DNA of 64,000 bases from Streptomyces griseoincarnatus (GTDB lineage: Bacteria > Actinomycetota > Actinomycetes > Streptomycetales > Streptomycetaceae), in NCBI GenBank assembly GCA_014649575.1, contig BMTH01000022.1, positions 22,915-86,914 on the forward strand, given 5' to 3'. Every line of letters starts with the position of its first letter. The stretch's first letter is position 1. The translations under genes and the position numbers were made by a program. Below the pieces are notes generated by a model, which made no database searches, had not been told where the DNA came from, and saw only the letters and a list, made by a program, of their open reading frames with translations. Positions 16,553-25,533 of the stretch are shown here, one piece after another.

Positions 16553-17575
16553 ATGGGCGATGCGGTGGAGCTGGAGGTGGGCGGCCGGACGGTGCGGCTG
16601 TCCAGCCCGGACAAGGTGTTCTTCCCGGAGCGCGGCTACACCAAGCTGGACGTCGCCCGCTACTACCAGGCGGTCGCCCCCGGCATCCTGCGCGCCCTGC
16701 GCGAGCGCCCCACCACCCTCCAGCGCTACCCGGACGGCATCGAGGGCGAGTGGTTCTACCAGAAGCGCGCCCCCAAGAGCATGCCCGACTGGATCCCCAC
16801 CGCCCACATCACCTTCCCCAGCGGGCGCAGCGCCGACGAGATGTGCCCCACCGAGGAGGGCGCCGTGGTGTGGGCCGCCCAGTACGGCACGCTCACCTTC
16901 CACCCCTGGCCGGTGCGCCGCTCGGACGTCGACCACCCCGACGAACTGCGGATCGACCTCGACCCGCAGCCCGGCACCGACTACGACGACGCCGCCCGCG
17001 CCGCCCACGAACTGCGCGCCGTCCTCGAGGAGTACGGGCTGCGCGGCTGGCCCAAGACCTCCGGCGGCCGCGGACTGCACGTCTTCGTGCCGATCGAGCC
17101 GCGCTGGACCTTCACCCAGGTCCGCCGCGCCGCCATCGCCGTGGGCCGCGAGATGGAACGGCGGATGCCGGAGCAGGTGACCATCAAGTGGTGGAAGGAG
17201 GAGCGCGGGGAGCGCATCTTCGTCGACTACAACCAGACCGCGCGTGACCGCACCATCGCCTCCGCCTACTCGGTGCGGCCCCGCCCGCACGCCCCCGTCT
17301 CCGCGCCGCTGCGCTGGGACGAGGTGGGCGTCGCCCGTCCGCAGGACTTCGACATCACGACGATGCCCGCGCGCTTCGCCGAACTCGGCGACGTGCACGC
17401 GGACATGGACGACCACGCCTTCTCCCTGGAACTCCTGCTGGAACTCGCCCGCCGCGACGAGCAGGACCACGGGCTCGGCGACCTGCCCTACCCGCCCGAG
17501 TACCCGAAGATGCCGGGCGAGCCCAGCCGGGTGCAGCCGAGCCGGGCCAGGAAGCCGAAACCCTCGGCCTCCTGA
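16553..17575 (+). CDS. LigD-type polymerase/primase domain protein
   Basis: A 340-residue stand-alone archaeo-eukaryotic primase-type polymerase, equivalent to the polymerase domain of LigD in bacterial end joining. The metal-binding pair is Asp135 and Asp137 in RIDLDP; TSGGRGLHVF supplies the nucleotide-binding Ser/His. FYQKRAPK near residue 69 is the DNA 5'-phosphate-binding region. Ligase and nuclease domains of full LigD are absent, while the ligase function is encoded divergently 357 bp away. TACCGT lies 6 bp before the ATG with no ribosome site, so the mRNA is probably leaderless. Confidence 0.9.
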   Translation: MGDAVELEVGGRTVRLSSPDKVFFPERGYTKLDVARYYQAVAPGILRALRERPTTLQRYPDGIEGEWFYQKRAPKSMPDWIPTAHITFPSGRSADEMCPTEEGAVVWAAQYGTLTFHPWPVRRSDVDHPDELRIDLDPQPGTDYDDAARAAHELRAVLEEYGLRGWPKTSGGRGLHVFVPIEPRWTFTQVRRAAIAVGREMERRMPEQVTIKWWKEERGERIFVDYNQTARDRTIASAYSVRPRPHAPVSAPLRWDEVGVARPQDFDITTMPARFAELGDVHADMDDHAFSLELLLELARRDEQDHGLGDLPYPPEYPKMPGEPSRVQPSRARKPKPSAS

Positions 17576-17600
17576 CCCGGCCCACGCACCGGACAGCCGG

Positions 17601-19805
17601 CTACAGATCCTTGATCCGCACGTCCCGGTAGGAGATGACGTCCGTCGTGCCGTGCACCTGAAGCCCGATGTAACCGGAGGCGTACCGCCGCCCGTCCGTG
17701 CCCGGGTCGTCCGAGCGCGGCGGGGAGAAGTCCAGACCGCCGATGTTGTCGAACTCGTTGATCAGCACGCCGTTGCGGTAGACCTCGTAGTGCTGGTCCA
17801 CCACCCGGATCTCGTAGTCGTTCCAGGTGCCCTTCTGCGTCACGCCCGCGCCGGCCAGGCCCACACGGTCGAAGCCGTACACCGAGCCCGTCTTGTACAT
17901 GTCGCCGGTGGGCGAGTCGAACACCTGGATCTCGTGCCCGAACTTGATGGCCGCCCACTCGGGCCGGGACTCCTCCGGGTGGTCGTGGATCTGCGGGAAC
18001 CGCACGAACACACCGCCGTTGGCGTTGCCGGTGCCCGGGGCGTCGTCACGCCACTGGAGCTTCAGCGAGAAGTCGCCGTACGTGCGCTCCGGGAACCACA
18101 GCATGCCGAGCCCGCCCCGGGTGGTGCCCGAGGTGATCGACCCGTCCGGGTTCAGGCTGAACGAACCGCCGCCCACCTGCTCCCACTTGGCGAACGACGC
18201 CTCGGTGCCGTCCAGGATGGGGCGGTACCCCTCGGTCTGGCCGGGCGTGCCGATGCCGGACTGCTTGGCCGCCTGGTTGACCGCCCGGTACTCCCGCCGG
18301 TCGACGACCCCTTCCTTCCTCAGCGCGTCCATCACGGTCCTGACGTGCTTCAGGAACAGCGCCTGAGAGGTCCATTCCTTCTCGTCCTCGATCAGCTCAC
18401 CGATCCGGCACCGGTTGTTGGTGACGCGGTTCGGCACGCCCGAGTCGACCGTGCCGACGATCACCGTCAGCCGCTCGTCGTACTCGGGGCAGGGCGGCGC
18501 GGGCACCCCGCCGGACACCACCGTGAAGCTCACCGTGAGCGGCTCGGAGGTGTTGCCGGCCTCGTCGGTGGCCCGGTAGGCGAGCGTGTGCCGGCCCGCC
18601 CGGTCGACCACCACGGGTGCCGTGTACGCCAGGTACGGCCCGGCGTCGAGGGAGTACTCGACGCGTGCCACACCGGACCCGTGGTGCCCGTCGTCGGCGC
18701 TGACCGTCACCGTGGCGCGGCCGACGTAGGCGCCGTCGGAGTTCTTCGTGCCCTCCACGGCGACACCGGTCGTGGGCGGGGTGGTGTCCTGCGGGGGAGC
18801 GGCGACGACCGTGAACTCCACGCTCTTGTCCGGCGCGGCGTTGCCGGCCTTGTCGGTGGCCCGGTAGCGGACGGTGTGCGTGCCCGCCTCGTGCACCATC
18901 ACCGGACCGGAGTACGGCTGCCAGGCGCCGTCCGCGCCCAGCGCGTACTCGATGGTGTTGACGCCGGAGCCGGTGTCGGACGCGGTGACGGTGACCGTCG
19001 CCATGTCGATGTAGTGACCGTCGGCGTTCTGCTCGCCGTCCACGGTCGCCGAGGTCTCCGGCGGCGTGGTGTCGTCGGTCGGCGGGGCGACGACGGTGAA
19101 CTCGACGCTCTTCTCCTCCGACACGTTGCCCGCCTTGTCCAGGGCGCGGTGGCGGAGGGTGTGCGTGCCGACCTGGTCGACCACGACCGGGGCGGTGTAC
19201 GGCTGCCAGGCGGCGTCGGCACCGAGCGCGTACTCGATCCGGTCGACGCCCGACCCCTCGTCCGTGGCCTCCAGGGTCACGCTCGCGGACCCGACGTACG
19301 CGCCCTGGTCGTTCCGCGTGCCGCTCACCTTCGCCGTGGCCTCGGGCGCGGTGGTGTCCTCGCCGCCGCCCTCGGTGACCGTCAGCACGCCCCGCATCGA
19401 CCCGTGGCCGGGGATGGTGCAGTGGTAGAGGTACGTGCCCGGGGTGAGCGTCACCTCCGCGGTGTGCCGGCCGCCCTGCGCGTCGGACGGGTTGGCCAGG
19501 ATGTTCAGCTGGACGTCGCTGTTGTGCTCCGGGTCGGAGGTGACGAACGTCAGGGTGTGCGGCATGCCGGTGGTGTTGCCGGTGGCCTCACTGTTCTCGA
19601 AGACGATCGTCGCGGGACCGGCCACCGCGGTGGCCGGCGCGGACAGGTACTTGTCGATGTCGTTGCCGGCGGTCCACGTGAGGACCTGGGCCGCCGCGCG
19701 GGCGCCCTCGGCCTTCGGCTGCCCGGCCGCGGGCAGCGCCTGCAGGCCGAGCACCATCATCAGGCCGGCCAGCAGCGCGGCCCACACTCTCGGTCGTCGT
19801 GTCAC
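17601..19805 (-). CDS. Secreted cupredoxin / triple OmpL47-type / DUF1080 protein
   Basis: A 734-residue exported multidomain protein. A signal peptide (RRPRVWAALLAGLMMVLG) is followed by a cupredoxin domain (about 40-145) with apparent type 1 copper ligands His83, Cys129, His134 and Met137 in YHCTIPGHGSM. Three tandem OmpL47-like beta repeats of about 97 residues follow (each TTxPxT...GSGVxxIEYxLGA...GTHTLxxRAxDxAGN), then a helical linker and a C-terminal DUF1080 domain (about 540-734). DUF1080 members include 3-keto-disaccharide hydrolases. The GTG start overlaps the stop of the ThuA/PQQ dehydrogenase gene (GTGA), with GAGGGGGA upstream, so the two are made together. An electron-accepting role for the copper domain is inferred. 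Confidence 0.85.
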   Translation of the reverse strand: MTRRPRVWAALLAGLMMVLGLQALPAAGQPKAEGARAAAQVLTWTAGNDIDKYLSAPATAVAGPATIVFENSEATGNTTGMPHTLTFVTSDPEHNSDVQLNILANPSDAQGGRHTAEVTLTPGTYLYHCTIPGHGSMRGVLTVTEGGGEDTTAPEATAKVSGTRNDQGAYVGSASVTLEATDEGSGVDRIEYALGADAAWQPYTAPVVVDQVGTHTLRHRALDKAGNVSEEKSVEFTVVAPPTDDTTPPETSATVDGEQNADGHYIDMATVTVTASDTGSGVNTIEYALGADGAWQPYSGPVMVHEAGTHTVRYRATDKAGNAAPDKSVEFTVVAAPPQDTTPPTTGVAVEGTKNSDGAYVGRATVTVSADDGHHGSGVARVEYSLDAGPYLAYTAPVVVDRAGRHTLAYRATDEAGNTSEPLTVSFTVVSGGVPAPPCPEYDERLTVIVGTVDSGVPNRVTNNRCRIGELIEDEKEWTSQALFLKHVRTVMDALRKEGVVDRREYRAVNQAAKQSGIGTPGQTEGYRPILDGTEASFAKWEQVGGGSFSLNPDGSITSGTTRGGLGMLWFPERTYGDFSLKLQWRDDAPGTGNANGGVFVRFPQIHDHPEESRPEWAAIKFGHEIQVFDSPTGDMYKTGSVYGFDRVGLAGAGVTQKGTWNDYEIRVVDQHYEVYRNGVLINEFDNIGGLDFSPPRSDDPGTDGRRYASGYIGLQVHGTTDVISYRDVRIKDL

Positions 19806-22348
19806 TGCGTCCCCCTCGCCAGCTGGCCGGCGGCCGGGGTCGGCCCGCCGCCCGTGTAGGTGACCCGCCACAGCGCGGACCTGGCGTCGGAGGTGAAGAA
19901 CCCACGCCCGTAGTCCAGCACATAGAGCGCACCGTCCGGACCGAACGTCCAGCCCATCAGGTTCTTGATGCCGTCGTTGCCGACCGGCACGATCTTCTTC
20001 AGGGACTCCGAGTGCACCGGCAGACCGCCGTCGCCCTGCGTCCTCGGGTCCATCAGCACGGCGTTGCGCGGCTGGTCGGCGTCGTAGAAGTCGCCGACGA
20101 ACCACTTGCCGTCCCAGTAGGCGGGCCACTTGACGTCACTGGACTTCGTGTCGTCGTAGCGGTAGACCGGTCCGTTCATCGCGGCCTGCCCGCCGCCCTT
20201 GAGCCAGGGCAGCCGGTACGTCGCCTCGTCCTGCTTGTAGGACGGGACGCCGTTCTCGTCGCGTGGGAAGTCCGGACCGCCGCCCTGCGGCGCGTACCAG
20301 ATGTTGTTGCCGGTCACCGGCGGCAGGTTGACCAGGCCGTCGTTGTTCGGCGACTCGTTCTTCGGGTGGTCGCAGTCGTACCAGCCGAGCGGCTTGGACG
20401 GGTCGGGCAGATTGCGGTCCCGGTAGGGCTGCTTGTTGCCCATGCAGTACGGCCAGCCGCGGTTGGACGCCTTGGTGATGACGGCGAACGTGTCGTACTT
20501 CGCCGGTCCCCAGGTCGTCGACGGGGCGCCCGCGTCCGGGCCGACCCAGCCCGCGTAGAGGACGTCGGTCTCCTTGTCGACCGAGATCCGCGCCGGGTTG
20601 CGCACGCCCATCACGTAGATCTCGCCGCGGGTCTTGCCGCCGCCCTCGTCGGTCTCCTTGCCGGTGAACAGGTTGCCCTCGGGGAGGGTGTACGTGCCGT
20701 CCGGCTCAGGGTGGATGCGCAGGATCTTGCCGTTGAGGTTGTTGGTGTTGCCGGCGGTGCGGCGCGCGTCGGCGAAGGACACGCCCTTGTAGTTGGGCTG
20801 CGGGTTGTTGCCCGAGTAACCGTCGCTGAAGCCGCTGGAGTTGTTGTCACCGGTGGCGATGTACAGGTTGCCCTTGGAGTCCCAGGCCATCCCGCCGCCC
20901 GCGTGGCAGCAGCTGTGGATCTGCACCGGCCACTTCAGCAGCACCTTCTCGCTGCTCGGGTCCAGCTTGCCGGTGGCGTGGTCGAACGTGAAGCGGGAGA
21001 CCCGCCGCTCGGCCATGCGCTTGTCCCGGTCGATCCCCGAGTGCGGCGTCCAGTGCAGGTACACCCACCCGTTCTGCGCGAACCCCGGGTCGAGTTCGAT
21101 GCCGAGCAGGCCCTCCTCGACCTTGGTCAGCTCGTCGCCGCCGCCCTTGTTGCCGAAGACGGTGAGCGCCCCGGCGAGCGTGACCTTCCTGGTCTCCGGG
21201 TCGTAGACGTGGATCTCGCCCTGGCCCTTGCCGACATTCGGATCGTTCCAGTCGGTGACGACCGGCTGCGAGGCGTCGGCGCCGCCCCGGCCGATGTAGA
21301 ACACCCGGCCGTCGGGCGCGGTGACCAGCCCGTGCGGTTCGCCGATCTGGTCGTTCTGTCCCGGCTGGTTGGGCCGGGTGAGCCGCTCCGCCTCGTAGTT
21401 GCCGGTGATGGTCGCCTTGCAGTCGGCCCGCACCAGGCGGGTGGTCCACAGCAGGGCGCCGCGCAGATGCGCGCGGAAGTCGGTCTCGTCGTAGGACGAC
21501 ACCGTGCCGCCCATGCCGGTGTAGAAGGAGCGGCCGCCGTCGTAGTCACGGCACCAGCTGACCGGGTGGTCCCAGCCGTTGGCTCCGGCGCCGGGCCTGT
21601 AGGTCGACTCGCGTACCCGGGCCACCGTGTGGACGTCGCCGGACGGGTTCTTCACCCAGTTCAGCCACTTGTCGGGCCGCTTCCATTCCAACGGCAGGCT
21701 CTTGGTCGCCGGGTGCACCCGGTCGCCGACCTCCACGGTCGCCCGCTGCACCGTGGCCTGCCCCGCGGCGGGCCGGGCGCCGATCAGACCGGTGAACCAG
21801 TCCGAGTACGGCTCCGCGCGGGCCGCGTCGTGCAGTCCGACGAACCCGCCGCCGGCCTCCATGTAGGCCTCGAGGCCCGCTTCCTGCTCCGGGTCGAGGA
21901 CGTCGCCGCCCCCGGTGAGGAACACGACCGTGTTGAAGCGGCTCAGCTTCTTGTCGTTGGTGAAGACCGACGGGTCGCCGGTGGCGGTCACCGTGAAGCG
22001 CTGGTCCTCCGGACCGGTCAGCCCGATCCGCTCGATCGCCGCGATCCCGGCGTTCACCAGAGGCGATTCGTCGCCGCCGGCCGCCGAGCCGTGGAACAGC
22101 AGCACACGTACGTTGGCGCCGCCGGGCGGCGACTTGATGGACATCGTTGTCAGGGACGGATCCGGGGCCGTGCGCGCGCTGGCGGCGGGACCCGACAGCA
22201 GGCCGGCGGCGACGACACCGGCGGCCACGGTGGCGGCCCAGGCGCGTCGTCTTGTTCTCGTCCTTCGTGCGTTCGAGGTACTCGTTGTGCTCAACCCGCC
22301 TGTGTACGGGGGTTCTTGATGCGATGTGGACCGCACGTGGCCACCCAC
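19802..22348 (-). CDS. Secreted ThuA-domain / PQQ-dependent sugar dehydrogenase-like protein
   Basis: An exported protein of about 848 residues. After an Arg-rich signal peptide (WAATVAAGVVAAGLLSGPA), a ThuA domain (about 75-310; VRVLLFHG, GGGFVGLHDA) is fused to a soluble PQQ glucose-dehydrogenase-type six-bladed propeller (about 320-840). Propeller features include EPHGLVTAPDGRVFYIGR, GLLGIELDPGF, GGGMAWDSKGNLYIATGD, NGKILRIHP and GPDGALYVLDYG. It should oxidise an extracellular sugar using PQQ. The start is uncertain: the GTG at 22348 abuts GAGGAG, while a GTG at 22336 lies farther from it. It is coupled to the downstream cupredoxin/DUF1080 gene and divergent from a laccase. Confidence 0.85.
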   Translation of the reverse strand: MGGHVRSTSHQEPPYTGGLSTTSTSNARRTRTRRRAWAATVAAGVVAAGLLSGPAASARTAPDPSLTTMSIKSPPGGANVRVLLFHGSAAGGDESPLVNAGIAAIERIGLTGPEDQRFTVTATGDPSVFTNDKKLSRFNTVVFLTGGGDVLDPEQEAGLEAYMEAGGGFVGLHDAARAEPYSDWFTGLIGARPAAGQATVQRATVEVGDRVHPATKSLPLEWKRPDKWLNWVKNPSGDVHTVARVRESTYRPGAGANGWDHPVSWCRDYDGGRSFYTGMGGTVSSYDETDFRAHLRGALLWTTRLVRADCKATITGNYEAERLTRPNQPGQNDQIGEPHGLVTAPDGRVFYIGRGGADASQPVVTDWNDPNVGKGQGEIHVYDPETRKVTLAGALTVFGNKGGGDELTKVEEGLLGIELDPGFAQNGWVYLHWTPHSGIDRDKRMAERRVSRFTFDHATGKLDPSSEKVLLKWPVQIHSCCHAGGGMAWDSKGNLYIATGDNNSSGFSDGYSGNNPQPNYKGVSFADARRTAGNTNNLNGKILRIHPEPDGTYTLPEGNLFTGKETDEGGGKTRGEIYVMGVRNPARISVDKETDVLYAGWVGPDAGAPSTTWGPAKYDTFAVITKASNRGWPYCMGNKQPYRDRNLPDPSKPLGWYDCDHPKNESPNNDGLVNLPPVTGNNIWYAPQGGGPDFPRDENGVPSYKQDEATYRLPWLKGGGQAAMNGPVYRYDDTKSSDVKWPAYWDGKWFVGDFYDADQPRNAVLMDPRTQGDGGLPVHSESLKKIVPVGNDGIKNLMGWTFGPDGALYVLDYGRGFFTSDARSALWRVTYTGGGPTPAAGQLARGTQ

Positions 22349-22389
22349 CCCTCCTCGGTCGCAGCAACAGCGACAAGGAAGCTAGACCT

Positions 22390-22436
22390 CTTTGCGTCAG
22401 ACGCCAATACCTATCGCAGCAAAGAAACGAACTTTG
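22390..22436. promoter_or_regulatory. Inverted repeats between the sugar dehydrogenase and laccase genes
   Basis: CTTTG occurs at 22390-22394 and 22432-22436 and its complement CAAAG at 22420-22424. The right pair forms CAAAG-N7-CTTTG. This is an unusually A/T-containing stretch for the window and lies in the divergent promoter region, so it may be a regulator site. Confidence 0.35.
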
Positions 22437-22510
22437 TCCTGAGTGTGGATAAACCCCGGGGTGACCGCTACGGTTTCACAGGTTCATGACAGCCACATGG
22501 GGAGTTCGGC

Positions 22511-23500
22511 ATGGACAGACGCGGTTTCAACCGACGGGTACTCCTGGGCGGCGCCGCGGTGGCGACGACATCGTTGTCCGCCGCATCGGAGGCCGCGAGC
22601 GCCGCCGCGACGGCGAGGACCGCGCCCGCCGGGGGCGAGGTACGCCGGATCAAGATGTACGCCGAACGCCTCGACGGCGGGCAGATGGGCTACGGCTTCG
22701 AGAAGGGCAAGGCGACGATCCCCGGCCCGCTGATCGAGCTCAACGAGGGCGACACCCTGCACATCGAGTTCGAGAACACCATGGACGTCCCCGTCAGCCT
22801 GCACGTCCACGGCGTCGACTACGAGATCTCCAGCGACGGCACCCAGCAGAACAAGAGCGCCGTCGAGCCCGGCGGCACCCGCACCTACACCTGGCGCACC
22901 CACAAGCCCGGACGGCGCGAGGACGGCACCTGGCGGGCGGGCAGCGCCGGCTACTGGCACTACCACGACCACGTCGTCGGCACCGTGCACGGCACCGGAG
23001 GCATCCGCAACGGGCTCTACGGCCCGGTGATCGTGCGCCGCAAGGGCGACATCCTGCCGGACGCCACCCACACCGTCGTCTTCAACGACATGACGATCAA
23101 CAACAAGCCGGCGCACACAGGGCCCGACTTCGAGGCCACCGTGGGCGACCGGGTCGAGATCGTCATGATCACGCACGGCGAGTACTACCACACCTTCCAC
23201 ATGCACGGTCACCGCTGGGCGGACAACCGCACCGGCATCCTCACCGGGCCCGACGACCCCACCCGGGTCGTCGACACCAAGATCTGCGGGCCCGCCGACT
23301 CCTTCGGCTTCCAGGTGATCGCGGGGGAGGGGGTGGGCGCGGGCGCCTGGATGTACCACTGCCACGTCCAGAGCCACTCCGACATGGGCATGGTCGGCCT
23401 GTTCCTGGTCAGGAAACCGGATGGAACTATCCCCGGCTACGACCCGCACGAGCACGCCCACACCGCGTCCTCGGAGGAGAAGTCCGGGCACGCGCACTGA
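22511..23500 (+). CDS. Two-domain laccase (small laccase, SLAC/EpoA type)
   Basis: Tat-exported multicopper oxidase of 329 residues, the size of the trimeric two-domain laccases of Streptomyces. The N-terminus has the twin-arginine signal RRGFNRRVLLGGAAVA. All four copper-binding motifs are present: HVHG, HYHDH, HTFHMHGH and the type 1 centre HCHVQSHSDMGM. The protein ends in a His-rich tail. GGGGAG lies 6 bp before the ATG. These enzymes oxidise phenols and reduce O2 to water; the divergent partner genes encode a PQQ sugar dehydrogenase and a cupredoxin, so a link with extracellular carbohydrate oxidation is possible but unproven. Confidence 0.95.
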   Translation: MDRRGFNRRVLLGGAAVATTSLSAASEAASAAATARTAPAGGEVRRIKMYAERLDGGQMGYGFEKGKATIPGPLIELNEGDTLHIEFENTMDVPVSLHVHGVDYEISSDGTQQNKSAVEPGGTRTYTWRTHKPGRREDGTWRAGSAGYWHYHDHVVGTVHGTGGIRNGLYGPVIVRRKGDILPDATHTVVFNDMTINNKPAHTGPDFEATVGDRVEIVMITHGEYYHTFHMHGHRWADNRTGILTGPDDPTRVVDTKICGPADSFGFQVIAGEGVGAGAWMYHCHVQSHSDMGMVGLFLVRKPDGTIPGYDPHEHAHTASSEEKSGHAH

Positions 23501-23515
23501 CGGACGGCCCGCACG

Positions 23516-23535
23516 CGGCGAGAGCGCTCTCGCCG
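23516..23535. promoter_or_regulatory. Perfect 20-bp palindrome, likely LacI-family operator
   Basis: CGGCGAGAGC followed immediately by its reverse complement. The core GAGAGCGCTCTC has the central CG of LacI-family operators such as the CebR site. It lies 54-73 bp upstream of the LacI gene at 23589, where autoregulation would act, and just after the laccase stop. Confidence 0.75.
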
Positions 23536-23588
23536 CCGGGCCGGTCGGGGCTATCCTTTCGGCCAACCGCCAGGTGAGGAGCCCCGAA

Positions 23589-24629
23589 GTGAGCGAGAGC
23601 GCGCCACGTCCCACGCTGGAGGCCGTGGCCGCGCGGGCCGGGGTCTCCCGGGCCACGGTGTCCCGTGTGGTCAACGGCTCCGACGGGGTGCGCGAACCCC
23701 TGGCCGAACGCGTCCGGCGCGCGGTGGACGAACTCGGCTACGTCCCCAACCAGGCTGCCCGCAGCCTCGTCACCCGGCGCCACGACGCGGTCGCCGTCAT
23801 CGTGGCCGAACCGGAGACCCGCGTCTTCGCCGACCCCTTCTTCGCCCGGCAGCTGCGCGGTATCAGCAAGGAACTCACCGCCCACGACAACCAGCTGGTG
23901 CTGCTGCTCACCGAGGACCGCGAGGACCACGCGCGCGTCGCCCGCTACCTGGCCGGCGGGCACGTCGACGGCGCCCTGGTGTTCTCCCTGCACATCGACG
24001 ACCCCCTGCCCGGACTGATCCGGAGCGCCGGACTGCCGACGGTCTTCGGCGGCCGTCCGCACTGGAACGGCGGCGAGGACGGCGTCCGCCACGTCGACAC
24101 CGACAACCGGGGCGGCGCCCGCGAGGCCGTACGGCATCTGCTCGGTCTCGGCCGCCGCCGGGTCGCGCACATCACCGGCGCCCTCGACCAGACCTCGGCC
24201 GTCGACCGGCTCGACGGCTTCCGGGACGTCATGGCCGACCCCGACCCGGCGCTCGTGGAAGAGGGCGACTTCACCGCCGCGAGCGGCGAACGGGCGATGC
24301 GCGCCCTGCTCGCCCGCCGCCCCGACCTGGACGCGGTGTTCGCCGGCAACGACCTGATGGCGGCGGGCGCCCTGCGGGCCCTGCGCGACCAAGGCCGGCG
24401 CGTGCCCGACGACGTCGCCGTGGTCGGCTTCGACGACATGCTGCCGATCGCCGAGCAGACCGAGCCCCCGCTCACCACGGTCCGTCAGGACATCGAGGGG
24501 ATGGGCCGCCTGATGGCCCGCCTGCTGCTGCGCGACCTGGACCGCGGCACCGCGCCCGCCGAGAGCGACGTCGCCGGGCCGTCCGGGGTGGTGCTGCCGG
24601 TCACGCTGGTCCGCAGGGACTCGGCCTGA
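23589..24629 (+). CDS. LacI-family transcriptional regulator
   Basis: A 346-residue LacI/GalR regulator starting at a GTG with GAGGAG 8 bp upstream. The HTH and hinge are TLEAVAARAGVSRATVSRVV, NQAARSLVTRR; the sugar-binding core contains DPFFARQLRGI, HVDTDNRGGAREAV, AGNDLMAAGAL and VVGFDDM. The palindrome at 23516-23535 is its probable own operator. Its neighbours (laccase, secreted sugar oxidation proteins) suggest a carbohydrate effector, but no copy of the palindrome was found at those promoters, so it may act elsewhere. Confidence 0.93.
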   Translation: MSESAPRPTLEAVAARAGVSRATVSRVVNGSDGVREPLAERVRRAVDELGYVPNQAARSLVTRRHDAVAVIVAEPETRVFADPFFARQLRGISKELTAHDNQLVLLLTEDREDHARVARYLAGGHVDGALVFSLHIDDPLPGLIRSAGLPTVFGGRPHWNGGEDGVRHVDTDNRGGAREAVRHLLGLGRRRVAHITGALDQTSAVDRLDGFRDVMADPDPALVEEGDFTAASGERAMRALLARRPDLDAVFAGNDLMAAGALRALRDQGRRVPDDVAVVGFDDMLPIAEQTEPPLTTVRQDIEGMGRLMARLLLRDLDRGTAPAESDVAGPSGVVLPVTLVRRDSA

Positions 24630-24738
24630 CCCCGGGTCCCCGATCGGCCGCGGGCCGTCCGGGTGCCGTACGGGCGATTGTCGGTGGGGGGTGGAAGACT
24701 CGGCGGAGCAGGCGACGGGACTCCCCTCAGGAGGCACC

Positions 24739-25533
24739 ATGCTCACCACCCGCTTCGTCGACGGCGCGCCCTGCTGGATCGACGTCACCACGCCCGATCC
24801 GGAGGGTGCCTCGTCCTTCTACCGCGCCCTGTTCGGCTGGACGTACCGCTCCGCGGGACCCGAGGGCGGCGGCTACGGCTTCCTCGAGCGGGCGGGCCGG
24901 ATCGTCGCGGGCTGCGCCCCGCTCACCGGCGACCAGGACCCGGCCGCCTGGACCGTGTACGTCCGCAGTTCCGACGCCGACGCCACCGCCGACGCGGTCC
25001 GCAAGGCCCGGGGAAGCGTGCCCGCGCCGCCGGTCACCGTGGGGGAGCAGGGCCGGTCGGCGGTCCTCGCGGACCCGATGGGCGCCGCCTTCGGCGTGTG
25101 GCAGCCGGGAAGGCGCGCGGGACTGGAGTCGGTCGGCGAGGCGGGCAGCCTCTGCTGGGCCGAGCTGTATACGCCGGACATCGCCCGCGCCGCCGCCTTC
25201 TACCACGCGGTCCTCGGCTGGGAGACGTCCGCGGTGAGTTTCCCGGGCGGCGTCTACACATCGGTCAGCCCGCAGGGGACGGAGGAGGAGGGCGCGTTCG
25301 GCGGGATGGTGCCGCTCGCCGACGACCCCGTCGAGGCGGCGGAGAGCCGCCCGCACTGGCTGCCGTACATCGGCGCCGAGGACCCGGACGCCGTGGCCGC
25401 TCGCGCCGCCGAGCTGGGCGGCCGGGTGCGGATGTCCCCCACCTCGATCCCGGGCGTGGGCCGCCTGGCCCGCCTGGAGGACCCCTACGGCGCGCGCTTC
25501 GCGGTGCTCAGGGGCGACCCGCGCGAGAACTGA
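24739..25533 (+). CDS. Tandem VOC (glyoxalase/bleomycin-resistance fold) protein
   Basis: A 264-residue protein built of two vicinal-oxygen-chelate units: PCWIDVTTPDPEGASSFYRA opens the first, and LCWAELYTPDIARAAAFYHA opens the second near residue 138. The ATG has AGGAGG 6 bp upstream, so the longer frame beginning at 24691 was rejected. Such paired-domain proteins are common and poorly characterised in Streptomyces; some bind metal, others bind small hydrophobic ligands. No function can be assigned from the context. Confidence 0.88.
   Translation: MLTTRFVDGAPCWIDVTTPDPEGASSFYRALFGWTYRSAGPEGGGYGFLERAGRIVAGCAPLTGDQDPAAWTVYVRSSDADATADAVRKARGSVPAPPVTVGEQGRSAVLADPMGAAFGVWQPGRRAGLESVGEAGSLCWAELYTPDIARAAAFYHAVLGWETSAVSFPGGVYTSVSPQGTEEEGAFGGMVPLADDPVEAAESRPHWLPYIGAEDPDAVAARAAELGGRVRMSPTSIPGVGRLARLEDPYGARFAVLRGDPREN

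Noticed and set aside
17601..20129. Extending the cupredoxin/DUF1080 protein to an upstream start at 20129
   Set aside because: The added 108 residues overlap the upstream gene antisense-style and lack a signal; the GTG at 19805 has a ribosome site and starts a signal peptide.
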